Below, one piece after another: positions 21,729-29,191 of a stretch of DNA of 44,705 bases; position 1 is the stretch's first letter; the number at the start of each line of letters is the position of its first letter. The position numbers were made by a program, and so were the translations under genes. This DNA comes from JANMDU01 sp043755865 (lineage in GTDB: Bacteria > Pseudomonadota > Gammaproteobacteria > Burkholderiales > Burkholderiaceae_C). Location of the stretch: positions 1 through 44,705 of the forward strand of contig JAYUSD010000142.1 in the NCBI GenBank assembly GCA_043755865.1, in the 5' to 3' direction. The notes under the pieces are model-generated. The model was not told the origin of the DNA. It saw nothing but the letters and a program-made list of their open reading frames with translations, and searched no databases.

Positions 21729-21812
21729 ATCTACACCGTCAGCCAAGACGTGTAAAACAACCGCCACACCATTCGCTGGGAGAAGGGCGCCATCAACATG
21801 CCGCAAGGGGCC
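21729..21812 (+). pseudogene. Second rhs fragment (YD-repeat region)
   Basis: Frame reads IYTVSQDV, a TAA stop, NNRHTIRWEKGAINMPQ. RWEKGAINMPQ matches RWDKSAFNMPQ at 17717-17750 both in protein and DNA (CGCTGGGA.AAG..CGCC.TCAACATGCCGCAAG). It is thus a duplicate piece of the same rhs region. The preceding 21563-21728 has coding-like text (VGEYWYDPARPNCLVYAFDD) that I do not recognise. Confidence 0.6.
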
Positions 21813-21898
21813 GCAGGGGGCCGCAGGGGTCAGGCCGCAAGGCCGCAAGGGTCCAAGGCCGCAAGGGTCATCCAAGGCCGCAAGGGTCAGGTCTTTCA
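21795..21898 (+). repeat. Degenerate GGCCGCAAGGGTC tandem repeat
   Basis: At least seven CCGCA(A/G)GG units in direct orientation, some as GGCCGCAAGGGTC and CCAAGGCCGCAAGGGTC, run straight into GGGTCAGGTCTTTCA at 21884-21898, just ahead of the RAYT gene. The region starts where the second rhs fragment ends. Confidence 0.75.
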
Positions 21899-21926
21899 CT
21901 ATCACATCCCTTGCTAAACTCTTCAC

Positions 21927-22790
21927 ATGGCACGCCCACTCCGACTCGAATTCGCTCACGCTCTGTATCACGTCACTTCGCGCGGCGATCGGCGCGAAGA
22001 TATTTTTCACTCTGATGCAGATCGCCACGCTTGGCTGAGCGTGCTCGCGCAGGTGTGCAAACGGGTTAACTGGACGGTGCATGCGTATTGCTTGATGAGC
22101 AATCACTATCATTTGCTACTTGAAACGCCGGACGCGAATTTGTCTGCGGGGATGCGGCAGCTCAATGGCGTTTATACGCAGCTGAGCAATCGCTCGCATG
22201 GCCGCGTAGGGCATGTGTTCCAAGGGCGCTTTAAAGCCATCGTGGTGGATAAAGATAATTATTTGCTGGAGCTAGCTCGCTATGTGGTGCTCAATCCTGT
22301 GCGGGCGGGGATGGTGGGCGATGCGCATGAGTGGCCCTGGAGCTCGTATGGCGCAATGATTGCTTCATCCAATGCGGAGCAGCCCGAATGGCTGGCCACC
22401 GATAAGCTGCTGGCTTACTTTGCCGTTGATCAACAAACTCTGAACCGCAAGCACGCCCAGCAACGCTACATACAGCATGTGCGCGATGGCGTGGGGCTGC
22501 CTTCGGTTTGGGAGGCGTTGAGTGGGCAGGTGTTTTTGGGGGATGAGAAGTTTGTGAACAAGATGCTTGGCCTTGCGGAAAAAAGCGCTGCGACTTCGAA
22601 GCTAGAAATCCCGCAGGCGCAGCGCAGAGCGGTTGCACTGCCGTTGCAGGCGTATGAGGCGAAGCATCCGCGTGATCGCAACTCAGCCATTCAAGCGGCT
22701 TTTGCGACGGGCGGCTACACGATGGCGCAATTGGCGACGCATTTTGGGATTCACTACACGAGCGTGAGTCGGATCGTGAAGGCGATTTGA
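21927..22790 (+). CDS. REP-associated tyrosine transposase (RAYT, IS200-like Y1)
   Basis: 287 residues. Y1-type HUH nuclease: HVTSRGDRREDIF near the N terminus, the metal-binding HYH of SNHYHLLLETP, and the helix with the candidate nucleophile Tyr in LLELARYVVLNPVRAGMV. A C-terminal helix-turn-helix is visible (YTMAQLATHFGIHYTSVSRI). RAYTs are single-copy genes that act on short REP palindromes. The gene is preceded by GGGTCAGGTCTTTCA, which also occurs five times at 19.9-20.7 kb, and by an internally deleted relic of itself at 20.4 kb, so it probably drove the spread of those sequences. The frame is complete and could be active. Confidence 0.9.
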   Translation: MARPLRLEFAHALYHVTSRGDRREDIFHSDADRHAWLSVLAQVCKRVNWTVHAYCLMSNHYHLLLETPDANLSAGMRQLNGVYTQLSNRSHGRVGHVFQGRFKAIVVDKDNYLLELARYVVLNPVRAGMVGDAHEWPWSSYGAMIASSNAEQPEWLATDKLLAYFAVDQQTLNRKHAQQRYIQHVRDGVGLPSVWEALSGQVFLGDEKFVNKMLGLAEKSAATSKLEIPQAQRRAVALPLQAYEAKHPRDRNSAIQAAFATGGYTMAQLATHFGIHYTSVSRIVKAI

Positions 22791-22863
22791 ATCGGAGCGA
22801 CTTGAAAATTTCTCTACCGTGGATGGTGTCTAGTCATCCGTCAGCATTCAGAGTTCTGAAACG

Positions 22864-22911
22864 CTACTGTTTAAATAGCACGCTACGCAGATAATACGCC
22901 GGCTAACTGCC
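22864..22911 (+). repeat. Dispersed ~45-bp repeat, copy 11
   Basis: CTACTGTTTAAATAGCACGC, then TACGCAG and ATACGCCGGCTAACTGCC. It sits in the spacer between the transposase and argS, about 70 nt before argS. Confidence 0.85.
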
Positions 22912-22982
22912 TATTTGGCTATAAACAATGACTCTAAATGGCAACACCACTTAGCGAGAGCGATGCCCTTTAAAATCACAGC

Positions 22983-24710
22983 ATGCAATCTGTCAAAAAA
23001 GAATTACTGGCCGCACTCGCGGTGGAGCTCGAAGCTATTGAAGCGGGTGCGGGCGCTAAGGCGGCGTTTGAATCGCCCAAAGTGGCTGAGCACGGCGATT
23101 TTGCTTGCACGGCCGCGATGCAGCTCGCTAAAAATTTGAAGAAAAACCCGCGAGAGCTGGCTTCCAGCCTGCGTGAAGCGCTCCTAAAAAATGTGCATTT
23201 CGCGAAATGGGTGAGCGAGATAGAGATTGCTGGCCCGGGTTTTATCAATATTCGTTTGAAGCCTGAGGCCAAGCAAGAAGTCGTGCGCGAAGTGCTTGCG
23301 CAGTCAAGCAGCTATGGTTTTCAAAAAGCCACTGGCATGAAGGTGTTGGTCGAATTCGTCTCGGCCAACCCGACTGGGCCGCTCCATGTCGGCCATGGCC
23401 GGCAAGCCGCTTTAGGCGATGCGATTTGCAACCTGTGGGCCACACAGGGAGAGCAGGTGTATCGCGAGTTTTATTACAACGACGCGGGCGTGCAGATCAA
23501 CAATTTGGGCATCTCCACCCAGCTTCGCGCCAAAGGCTTCACGCCCGAGAGCCCCGAATGGCCGCGTGGCGAAAATGCCAACGTCTACAACGGCGAATAC
23601 ATCGGCGACATCGCCCGCGATTTTTTAGCCAAGCAAACTGTCCAAGCTGATGACCGCAGCTTTACCGCTTCGGGCGATGTGGACGATATCGACAGCCTGC
23701 GCCAATTCGCCGTGGCCTACCTGCGCCGCGAGCAAGATTTGGATTTGAAGGCGTTTGACGTTAAGTTTGACAATTACTTCCTTGAATCGTCGCTTTACAC
23801 GAGCGGCAGAGTAGAAGCGACTGTGCAAAAGCTGATTGCCGCTGGCAAAACCTATGAAAAAGACGGCGCGCTTTGGCTGCGCTCCACCGATTACGGCGAC
23901 GACAAAGACCGCGTGATGAGAAAGAGCGATCCAGCCGCCGAAGCTGGCGGCTCGTCACAGCCCGTATACACGTATTTTGTGCCCGATGTGGCCTACCACT
24001 TGGCCAAATGGGAGCGCGGCTACACCCGCGCCGTCAACATCCAAGGCACAGATCACCACGGCACGATTGCGCGCGTCAGAGCGGGCCTGCAAGCCGCAGG
24101 CCAGGGCGTGGCCCAAGGCTTCCCAGATTACGTGCTGCACACGATGGTGCGCGTGATCAAAGACGGCCAAGAAGTGAAAATCTCCAAGCGCACCGGCGGC
24201 TACGTCACCTTGCGTGATTTGATCGATTGGACGAGCAAAGACGCGGTGCGCTTCTTCCTGCTCTCGCGCAAGCCAGATACGGAATACACCTTCGATGTGG
24301 ATCTCGCAGTGAAGAAAAACAACGACAACCCGGTGTATTACGTGCAATACGCGCATGCCCGAATTTGCTCGGTGCTGGCTGCTTGGGCTGAGAAAGAGGG
24401 TGGAGATGTGGCGACTTTAAGCAACGCGAATTTAAGCCCTCTCAGTAGCCCCGCGGCGCAAAGCCTCATGCTGACATTGGCCAAATATCCCGAGATGCTA
24501 TCGAACGCCGCCCGAGACTTCGCGCCGCATGATGTGAGCTTTTATTTGCGCGATCTGGCCGCTACTTATCATTCGTATTACGATGCCGAGCGCATTCTGG
24601 TGGATGACGAAAATGTGAAAAAAGCTCGGCTAGCCTTGGTTGCAGCCACAGCGCAAGTGATTCGTAACGGTTTGGCTGTGCTCGGCGTGAGCGCACCCGC
24701 TAAGATGTGA
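22983..24710 (+). CDS. argS: Arginyl-tRNA synthetase
   Basis: Class I aminoacyl-tRNA synthetase that charges tRNA-Arg in the cytoplasm. 575 residues, normal for the family. Visible: the N-terminal additional domain (FESPKVAEHGDFACTAAMQL), the signature PTGPLHVGHGRQ with HVGH at 135-138, QGTDHHGTIARV, and KISKR (399-403) in place of KMSKS; the C-terminal helical anticodon-binding part includes YYVQYAHARICSVL. The gene is intact and is followed after 2 nt by a SPOR protein, a pairing typical of Comamonadaceae. Upstream there is a repeat copy rather than a core gene, so the accessory region ends here. Confidence 0.98.
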   Translation: MQSVKKELLAALAVELEAIEAGAGAKAAFESPKVAEHGDFACTAAMQLAKNLKKNPRELASSLREALLKNVHFAKWVSEIEIAGPGFINIRLKPEAKQEVVREVLAQSSSYGFQKATGMKVLVEFVSANPTGPLHVGHGRQAALGDAICNLWATQGEQVYREFYYNDAGVQINNLGISTQLRAKGFTPESPEWPRGENANVYNGEYIGDIARDFLAKQTVQADDRSFTASGDVDDIDSLRQFAVAYLRREQDLDLKAFDVKFDNYFLESSLYTSGRVEATVQKLIAAGKTYEKDGALWLRSTDYGDDKDRVMRKSDPAAEAGGSSQPVYTYFVPDVAYHLAKWERGYTRAVNIQGTDHHGTIARVRAGLQAAGQGVAQGFPDYVLHTMVRVIKDGQEVKISKRTGGYVTLRDLIDWTSKDAVRFFLLSRKPDTEYTFDVDLAVKKNNDNPVYYVQYAHARICSVLAAWAEKEGGDVATLSNANLSPLSSPAAQSLMLTLAKYPEMLSNAARDFAPHDVSFYLRDLAATYHSYYDAERILVDDENVKKARLALVAATAQVIRNGLAVLGVSAPAKM

Positions 24711-24712
24711 AC

Positions 24713-25456
24713 ATGAAAATGATGAAGCTTCCAGCACAAGGCGCGATTGAGCAGCGCGGCGGTATTTTCTTAGGCGTGATCATTGGCTTGCTGATCGGCT
24801 TGGGCGCAGCGCTGGCCGTGGCGATTTACGTGACCAAAGTGCCGGTGCCTTTCATGAACAAAGGCGCTACCAAAACACCTGCCGAACAAGACGCGCAAGA
24901 AAGTCAGAAAAACAAAAACTGGGATCCCAATGCACCGCTGTATGGCAAAAATCCAGCCAAACCACAAGCCTCGGGCACAGTTGGCACAGCCACGGCCACA
25001 GCCACAGCAACTCCAGCTATCTTGGCGCCCATAACCGCTGCCAGTGCGCCGAAATCGGCTGCTTCTGCGCCCAAAGTAGCTGCGTCTGCGCCAAAATCAT
25101 CCGCCTCTGCAGCCACCCCGGCCAAGCCCTCGGCTGATCCGCTAGGTGATTTGGCCAAGGCCAAAAACGCGGGTACACCCACCGCTGCCATTGCAGGGGC
25201 AGGGGCAGGCGGCGCGGATCCGTTTACCTATTTTGTACAAGCCGGCGCTTTCCGCACGCCTGAAGATGCCGAAGCGCAAAAAGCCAAGCTCACCATGGCC
25301 GGTTTTGAAGCTCGCATCACTGAGCGCGAGCAATCCGGCCGCACCGTCTTCCGCGTTCGCGTCGGCCCACTCGACAAGCAAACCGAGGCCAACGCCGCCA
25401 AAGAAAAACTCGATGGCGCAGGCTTTGAAACCGCTATTGTTCGGGTGCAGCGTTAA
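24713..25456 (+). CDS. SPOR-domain cell-division protein (FtsN-like)
   Basis: 247 residues from ATG 24713 (GTG 24707 would overlap argS). A short cytoplasmic part is followed by one membrane helix (about 15-42, GVIIGLLIGLGAALAVAIYV), a long Ala/Pro/Ser/Lys-rich periplasmic linker with SAPK repeats (about 95-150), and a C-terminal SPOR domain (FTYFVQAGAFRTPEDAEAQK to the end, with RVRVGPLDKQTEA). SPOR domains bind denuded septal glycan, so the protein should localise to the division site. Probably co-transcribed with argS. Confidence 0.9.
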   Translation: MKMMKLPAQGAIEQRGGIFLGVIIGLLIGLGAALAVAIYVTKVPVPFMNKGATKTPAEQDAQESQKNKNWDPNAPLYGKNPAKPQASGTVGTATATATATPAILAPITAASAPKSAASAPKVAASAPKSSASAATPAKPSADPLGDLAKAKNAGTPTAAIAGAGAGGADPFTYFVQAGAFRTPEDAEAQKAKLTMAGFEARITEREQSGRTVFRVRVGPLDKQTEANAAKEKLDGAGFETAIVRVQR

Positions 25457-25561
25457 ATTTTGCGCACTTATCCTAAGCGTTGAGGTGGAACTTGTGTCAG
25501 CCTGCACCGTCTGAGCAACGTTGACTTATCATCGCTTCAATTGCTTTTTCGGAGATTCCCC

Positions 25562-26212
25562 ATGTTTCGTCGTGCCCTCATCCAAACCGCTAGCGCCTTC
25601 AGCGTTGCATCCCTCTTGCCTGCGGCCGCATTCGCCCAGCAGCAACGCGCTTACCAAGAAGGCCAAGATTATGTGGCGCTCGACAAGCGCGTTCCCGGCG
25701 ACACCGCCGCTGGCCGCGTGGAAGTGATCGAGTTCTTTTGGTACAACTGCCCCCACTGCAATGCTTTCGAGCCGCAATTGGAGCAGTGGGCAGCCAAGCT
25801 CCCCAAAGACGTCACTTTGCGCCGCATGCCGGTCGCCTTCCGCGATGAATTTGTACCGCAGCAGCGCTTGTTTTATGCGTTAGAAGCGTTGGGCAAAGTC
25901 GAGGAGTTGCACAAAAAAGTCTTCTATGCGATTCACGTTGAAAAACGACAGCTCAATACGCAGGCCAGCATTGGCGAGTGGATCGCCACGCAAGGCGTAG
26001 ACAAAGCCAAATTCGACGCACTCTACGATTCCTTTGCCGTGCAAACCAAAGCCACCCGCGCGGCTAAATTGCAAAATGATTTCAAAGTCAGCGGCGTACC
26101 CGCCCTAGGTATCGCTGGACGCTTCTACACCGATGGCGCACTCGCTCAAAGCATGGGCCGCGCTTTGCAGATCACCGATTTTTTGATTTCAGAAGTCAAA
26201 AAAGGCCGTTGA
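25562..26212 (+). CDS. dsbA: Thiol:disulfide interchange protein DsbA
   Basis: 216 residues from ATG 25562, which has a GGAG site 7 nt upstream; a TTG at 25541 in the same frame is less likely. Signal peptide MFRRALIQTASAFSVASLL to about AFA (residue 25). The thioredoxin-fold active site is FFWYNCPHC (Cys63 and Cys66), and the conserved cis-Pro loop is SGVPALGIAGRF. It introduces disulfides into periplasmic proteins and is re-oxidised by DsbB. It converges with the patatin gene; a dispersed repeat fills the shared 3' spacer. Confidence 0.95.
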   Translation: MFRRALIQTASAFSVASLLPAAAFAQQQRAYQEGQDYVALDKRVPGDTAAGRVEVIEFFWYNCPHCNAFEPQLEQWAAKLPKDVTLRRMPVAFRDEFVPQQRLFYALEALGKVEELHKKVFYAIHVEKRQLNTQASIGEWIATQGVDKAKFDALYDSFAVQTKATRAAKLQNDFKVSGVPALGIAGRFYTDGALAQSMGRALQITDFLISEVKKGR

Positions 26213-26234
26213 TTTGAGGCCAAATCAGCAGGTG

Positions 26235-26281
26235 GCCGGCATGAAATATACGTTAGTTGCTATTGTATTAGTAGCAACTAG
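26235..26281 (-). repeat. Dispersed ~45-bp repeat, copy 12
   Basis: On the minus strand: CTAATACAATAGCAACTAAC, then GTATATTTC and ATGCCGGCC. More diverged in the middle (no CGCAG). It overlaps the stop codon of the patatin gene and lies between two converging genes. Confidence 0.65.
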
Positions 26282-27369
26282 CAATCTGCCGGATGCCCCA
26301 ATCGCATATCGTCCAAGTAATCTTTGCTGATGTTGATGCTGCTTTTGATGCCGATGTCGTCGTAATGCTTTTTAAGCCAGCGTTTGCCGCATTGTTGGCC
26401 GAGCTCAAACAATGCTTCAATGAGTTTTCCATCGGGCGCAGCCTTGCTCGAAGCGGGGTAAGCTTCGAGCGCCTCACCTCCATCGATCCGGTGTAGATGT
26501 ACCGTGCGATAGCGCTCGGGCGGCAGGTGACCCTTTTCAATCAGGCGGTTGACAAAATCAATTGAGCGCATCTGTGCGAGCAAGCTGGCGTTGAAGGTCA
26601 GCTCATTAACGCGATCAATGATGTCATCGCTCGTGATGGGTAAAGCATTGCGCTCAACTGGGTTGATTTGAATCAGCACGATGTCGTTGGCCGGGCTGCG
26701 GTAAATCAGCGGATGCAGGGCCGGGTTGCCGCTGTAGCCGCCATCCCAGTAATGCTCACCCTCAATTTCTACCGCACGAAACATCATCGGCAGGCAGGCT
26801 GAAGCCATCACGGCCGCCTCGGTCAGCCGTTTGCCAGAGAAAATCTCCGCCTTGCCAGTGTTCACATGCGTCGCGCACACATGGATTTGCGGCATATCCG
26901 CTCGCGCGGCGGCCTTCGCCAGCAGTTTGAAATCAACGCTGCCGGTCAGTAGTTCGCGCAGCGGGTTGATGTCCAGCGGATTGAGCTGCGCCGGCGAGAG
27001 TGATGCGCCGCTGGCGCGCCAGCCTGAGAGCCACAGGTGTGCCCAGCTGCGCTGTAATTTGCTGGCCTCACCCATTTGCGCGATCTTGCGCCAAAATTTT
27101 GCCAAAGCCTGCCTTGCGGCTTCCCGCGCCGCTGCCGGGTCATCAGGGTGCCCAGCAAAGCCATGAGCCATCACCACCGCATTCATTGCCCCTGCACTTG
27201 CGCCACTGATGCCGCACAGCTTCAAACGCCCATCTTCAAGCAGCGTATCCAGCACGCCCCAAGTAAACGCCCCGTGCGAGCCGCCACCTTGGAGCGCAAG
27301 ACTGACGGATTTTTGGGGTGCTTCAGGCGTAATAAAAGCGCGCTGTTCGGAAATGCTTTGATTCATCAT
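26278..27369 (-). CDS. Patatin-like phospholipase
   Basis: 363 residues from ATG 27369 (MMNQSISEQ), chosen over a weaker upstream start at 27420. The patatin catalytic set is visible: oxyanion-hole loop LALQGGGSHGAF (26-35), nucleophile motif GASAG with Ser58, and catalytic Asp209 in WDGGYSGNP. No signal peptide or membrane helix, so likely cytoplasmic or peripheral. Expected to hydrolyse acyl esters of phospholipids. Its stop is shared with a dispersed repeat. The length and the C-terminal extension (about 120 residues after the DGG block) are common in Burkholderiales members. Confidence 0.92.
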   Translation of the reverse strand: MMNQSISEQRAFITPEAPQKSVSLALQGGGSHGAFTWGVLDTLLEDGRLKLCGISGASAGAMNAVVMAHGFAGHPDDPAAAREAARQALAKFWRKIAQMGEASKLQRSWAHLWLSGWRASGASLSPAQLNPLDINPLRELLTGSVDFKLLAKAAARADMPQIHVCATHVNTGKAEIFSGKRLTEAAVMASACLPMMFRAVEIEGEHYWDGGYSGNPALHPLIYRSPANDIVLIQINPVERNALPITSDDIIDRVNELTFNASLLAQMRSIDFVNRLIEKGHLPPERYRTVHLHRIDGGEALEAYPASSKAAPDGKLIEALFELGQQCGKRWLKKHYDDIGIKSSINISKDYLDDMRLGHPADC

Positions 27370-27454
27370 GGCCTGCCCTTTAAACAATGCATTGTAGTGA
27401 TGCGGGTAGACAAAAAGCACGCCGATTGTGTCAAAACCATGACATGCATCAATA

Positions 27455-27498
27455 TGATTTTGATAGCAAACTATTGATATTCTATGCCGGCGATAGGC
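27455..27498 (+). repeat. Dispersed ~45-bp repeat, copy 13
   Basis: TGATTTTGATAGCAAACTAT, then TGATATTCT and ATGCCGGCGATAGGC. Upstream of the patatin gene. The remaining spacer to 27763 (about 265 nt) has no gene I can support; only a short 25-codon frame at 27525-27602 is seen. Confidence 0.7.
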
Positions 27499-27763
27499 TA
27501 CTTTTATTCAAATTTGGTAACCTGATGACCCGCGTGATGCATCGGGCCATCTTTCATGGCAGGCTTGCGGCACATCGGCGTACACAAGATGTTTTGCCAT
27601 AGGCTTGCGTGATGCGCTGAATGTGGCGCGGGCTTGGCAGTAGCGTCGGCTTGGAGCGTTTTAATGAGCTATTAATGATTAGTTCGCGTTAAAAGTTGTT
27701 CAATCCCTGCTAAGTTAGAAAAAAATGCTTTACGCGCTGTGACTTTATTTGCAAAATACTTGC

Positions 27764-29122
27764 ATGAAGAAGCAAACTCTCACCTCCCCGCTCAAGCGGC
27801 AAAAAAGCGGCCTGCGCGGCTTAGCGGTATGCAGCCTCTTGCTGACCCTGCAAACGGTATGGGCGCAAGACGCCATGTTGCAAAGTGCGCAAAGTCTTCT
27901 GGCAAGCAAGCAAGCCGCGAAAGCCTACGAACTTCTGAGCCCCCAAGAAACCGCCCGCGCTGGCCAACCTGAGTTTGACTACTTGCTCGGCGTGGCCGCG
28001 CTGGATTCACGGCGCATCACGCAAGCGATCTTTGCCTTTGAGCGCGTGCTTGCCGTGCAGCCGGGCAACAGTTTGGCGCGTGCGGAGCTGGCGCGGGCCT
28101 ATATGGCTGCTGGCGAGATGGATACAGCCCGCAGCCAGCTGCGGCAAGTTCAAGCTGCGCCAGATGTGCCACAAGAGGCGCGAGCGAGTGTGCAGAGGCT
28201 GCTTTCCAGCTTAGACCAGGGCGCGGCCAAGCCTTTGCGGTTTTATGTGGAGGCCGGCTTGGGGCGCGACAGCAATTTGAGCGGCGGGCCCAACATCAAC
28301 GGCTTTGCTGTACCCGCGCTGGGCGGCGCAGTATTTGCATTGGCTCCCGCCTCGCAGCAGCGCGGCGATACCGCCTTTCAACTTGGCGCAGGCTTGGCCT
28401 ACACGCAAGCGCTCGGCGCTGCAACCGATCTCAACGCCCAACTCAACTGGCGCACCACCCAACCCTTCAAAGAAAAGACCCTTGACACCAGCAGCATTGA
28501 CGGCAGTTTGGGCGTGGCCCACACCATCGCGGCCACGCGCTACAGCCTCTCGCTCCACCTCGCCACCTTAAGCTTCGATGGCGATCCATACCGAAAAACC
28601 ACGGGGCTCACAGGCCAAGTTGTCCACCATCTCACCAGCACCAGCCAGCTCATGGGCTTTGTGCAATGGGCCCAATTGGATTACCCCACGCAAACTTTGC
28701 GCGACGCGCGGCGCACGGTGCTAGGAGGTGCATGGGGCGCAGCACTGTCGCCCACGACCAGCGCTTATGTGGGCCTCGCGTTGGGCGGCGAAAAGGCAAG
28801 CCAAGCAGCAGGCGCTGAATTTGGCTATTCATTGACAGGCCTGCGCGGCGGCGCGGAGCATGCATTGGCCAGCAATATGCGCTTGTTTGCCAATGTAGGG
28901 CTCGAATGGCGTCAACACCGCGCCATAGATTCGGTCTTCCTCAGCAAGCGCAGTGACCGCCAGCTCGATCTGACCCTGGGCATGCATTACCAACTCAGCG
29001 CGTCCAGCTACGGCCAATGGCGCATCACACCGCAGCTTAACGTGACGCAGCGAACGAGCACGTTCAATGTGTACGACATGCGTCGCACGCAGCTTGGGGT
29101 TATGGCACGCTTAGATCTATAA
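27764..29122 (+). CDS. TPR and beta-barrel outer-membrane protein (DUF560/Slam-like)
   Basis: 452 residues from ATG 27764 (MKKQ), which gives a proper signal peptide (basic start, then LAVCSLLLTLQTVWAQ); TTG 27749 is the alternative. Residues about 30-140 are TPR-type helices (AAKAYELLSPQE, GVAALDSRRITQAIFAFERVL, LARAYMAAGEMDTARSQLRQV). The rest (about 155 to the end) is a series of amphipathic strands ending MLRRTQLG-like VMARLDL, the look of an outer-membrane barrel. This N-TPR plus DUF560-like barrel is the layout of Slam-type surface assembly proteins. A FecR-domain protein is encoded next, separated by a repeat; I infer that this pair works together, with the barrel exporting or anchoring a partner. 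Confidence 0.7.
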   Translation: MKKQTLTSPLKRQKSGLRGLAVCSLLLTLQTVWAQDAMLQSAQSLLASKQAAKAYELLSPQETARAGQPEFDYLLGVAALDSRRITQAIFAFERVLAVQPGNSLARAELARAYMAAGEMDTARSQLRQVQAAPDVPQEARASVQRLLSSLDQGAAKPLRFYVEAGLGRDSNLSGGPNINGFAVPALGGAVFALAPASQQRGDTAFQLGAGLAYTQALGAATDLNAQLNWRTTQPFKEKTLDTSSIDGSLGVAHTIAATRYSLSLHLATLSFDGDPYRKTTGLTGQVVHHLTSTSQLMGFVQWAQLDYPTQTLRDARRTVLGGAWGAALSPTTSAYVGLALGGEKASQAAGAEFGYSLTGLRGGAEHALASNMRLFANVGLEWRQHRAIDSVFLSKRSDRQLDLTLGMHYQLSASSYGQWRITPQLNVTQRTSTFNVYDMRRTQLGVMARLDL

Positions 29123-29140
29123 GCCAACAGCCACCATTCA

Positions 29141-29188
29141 CTATTAACTTCATAGCACTCCGCGCAGTATCTATGCCGGCGAAAGGCC
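29141..29188 (+). repeat. Dispersed ~45-bp repeat, copy 14
   Basis: One of the best conserved copies: CTATTAACTTCATAGCACTC, then CGCGCAG and ATGCCGGCGAAAGGCC. It starts 19 nt after the TPR/barrel stop. Its last bases GAAAGG lie 5 nt before the ATG of the FecR gene, so the element appears to supply that gene's ribosome-binding site. Confidence 0.85.
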
Positions 29189-29191
29189 AAA

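Noticed and set aside
21689..22015. 108-codon ORF over the CCGCAAGG repeat
   Set aside because: It is translated from tandem repeats and overlaps the start of the RAYT gene.
27525..27602. Small ORF of 25 codons between patatin and the TPR/barrel gene
   Set aside because: No ribosome site, no recognisable product, and a similarly short frame exists on the other strand.
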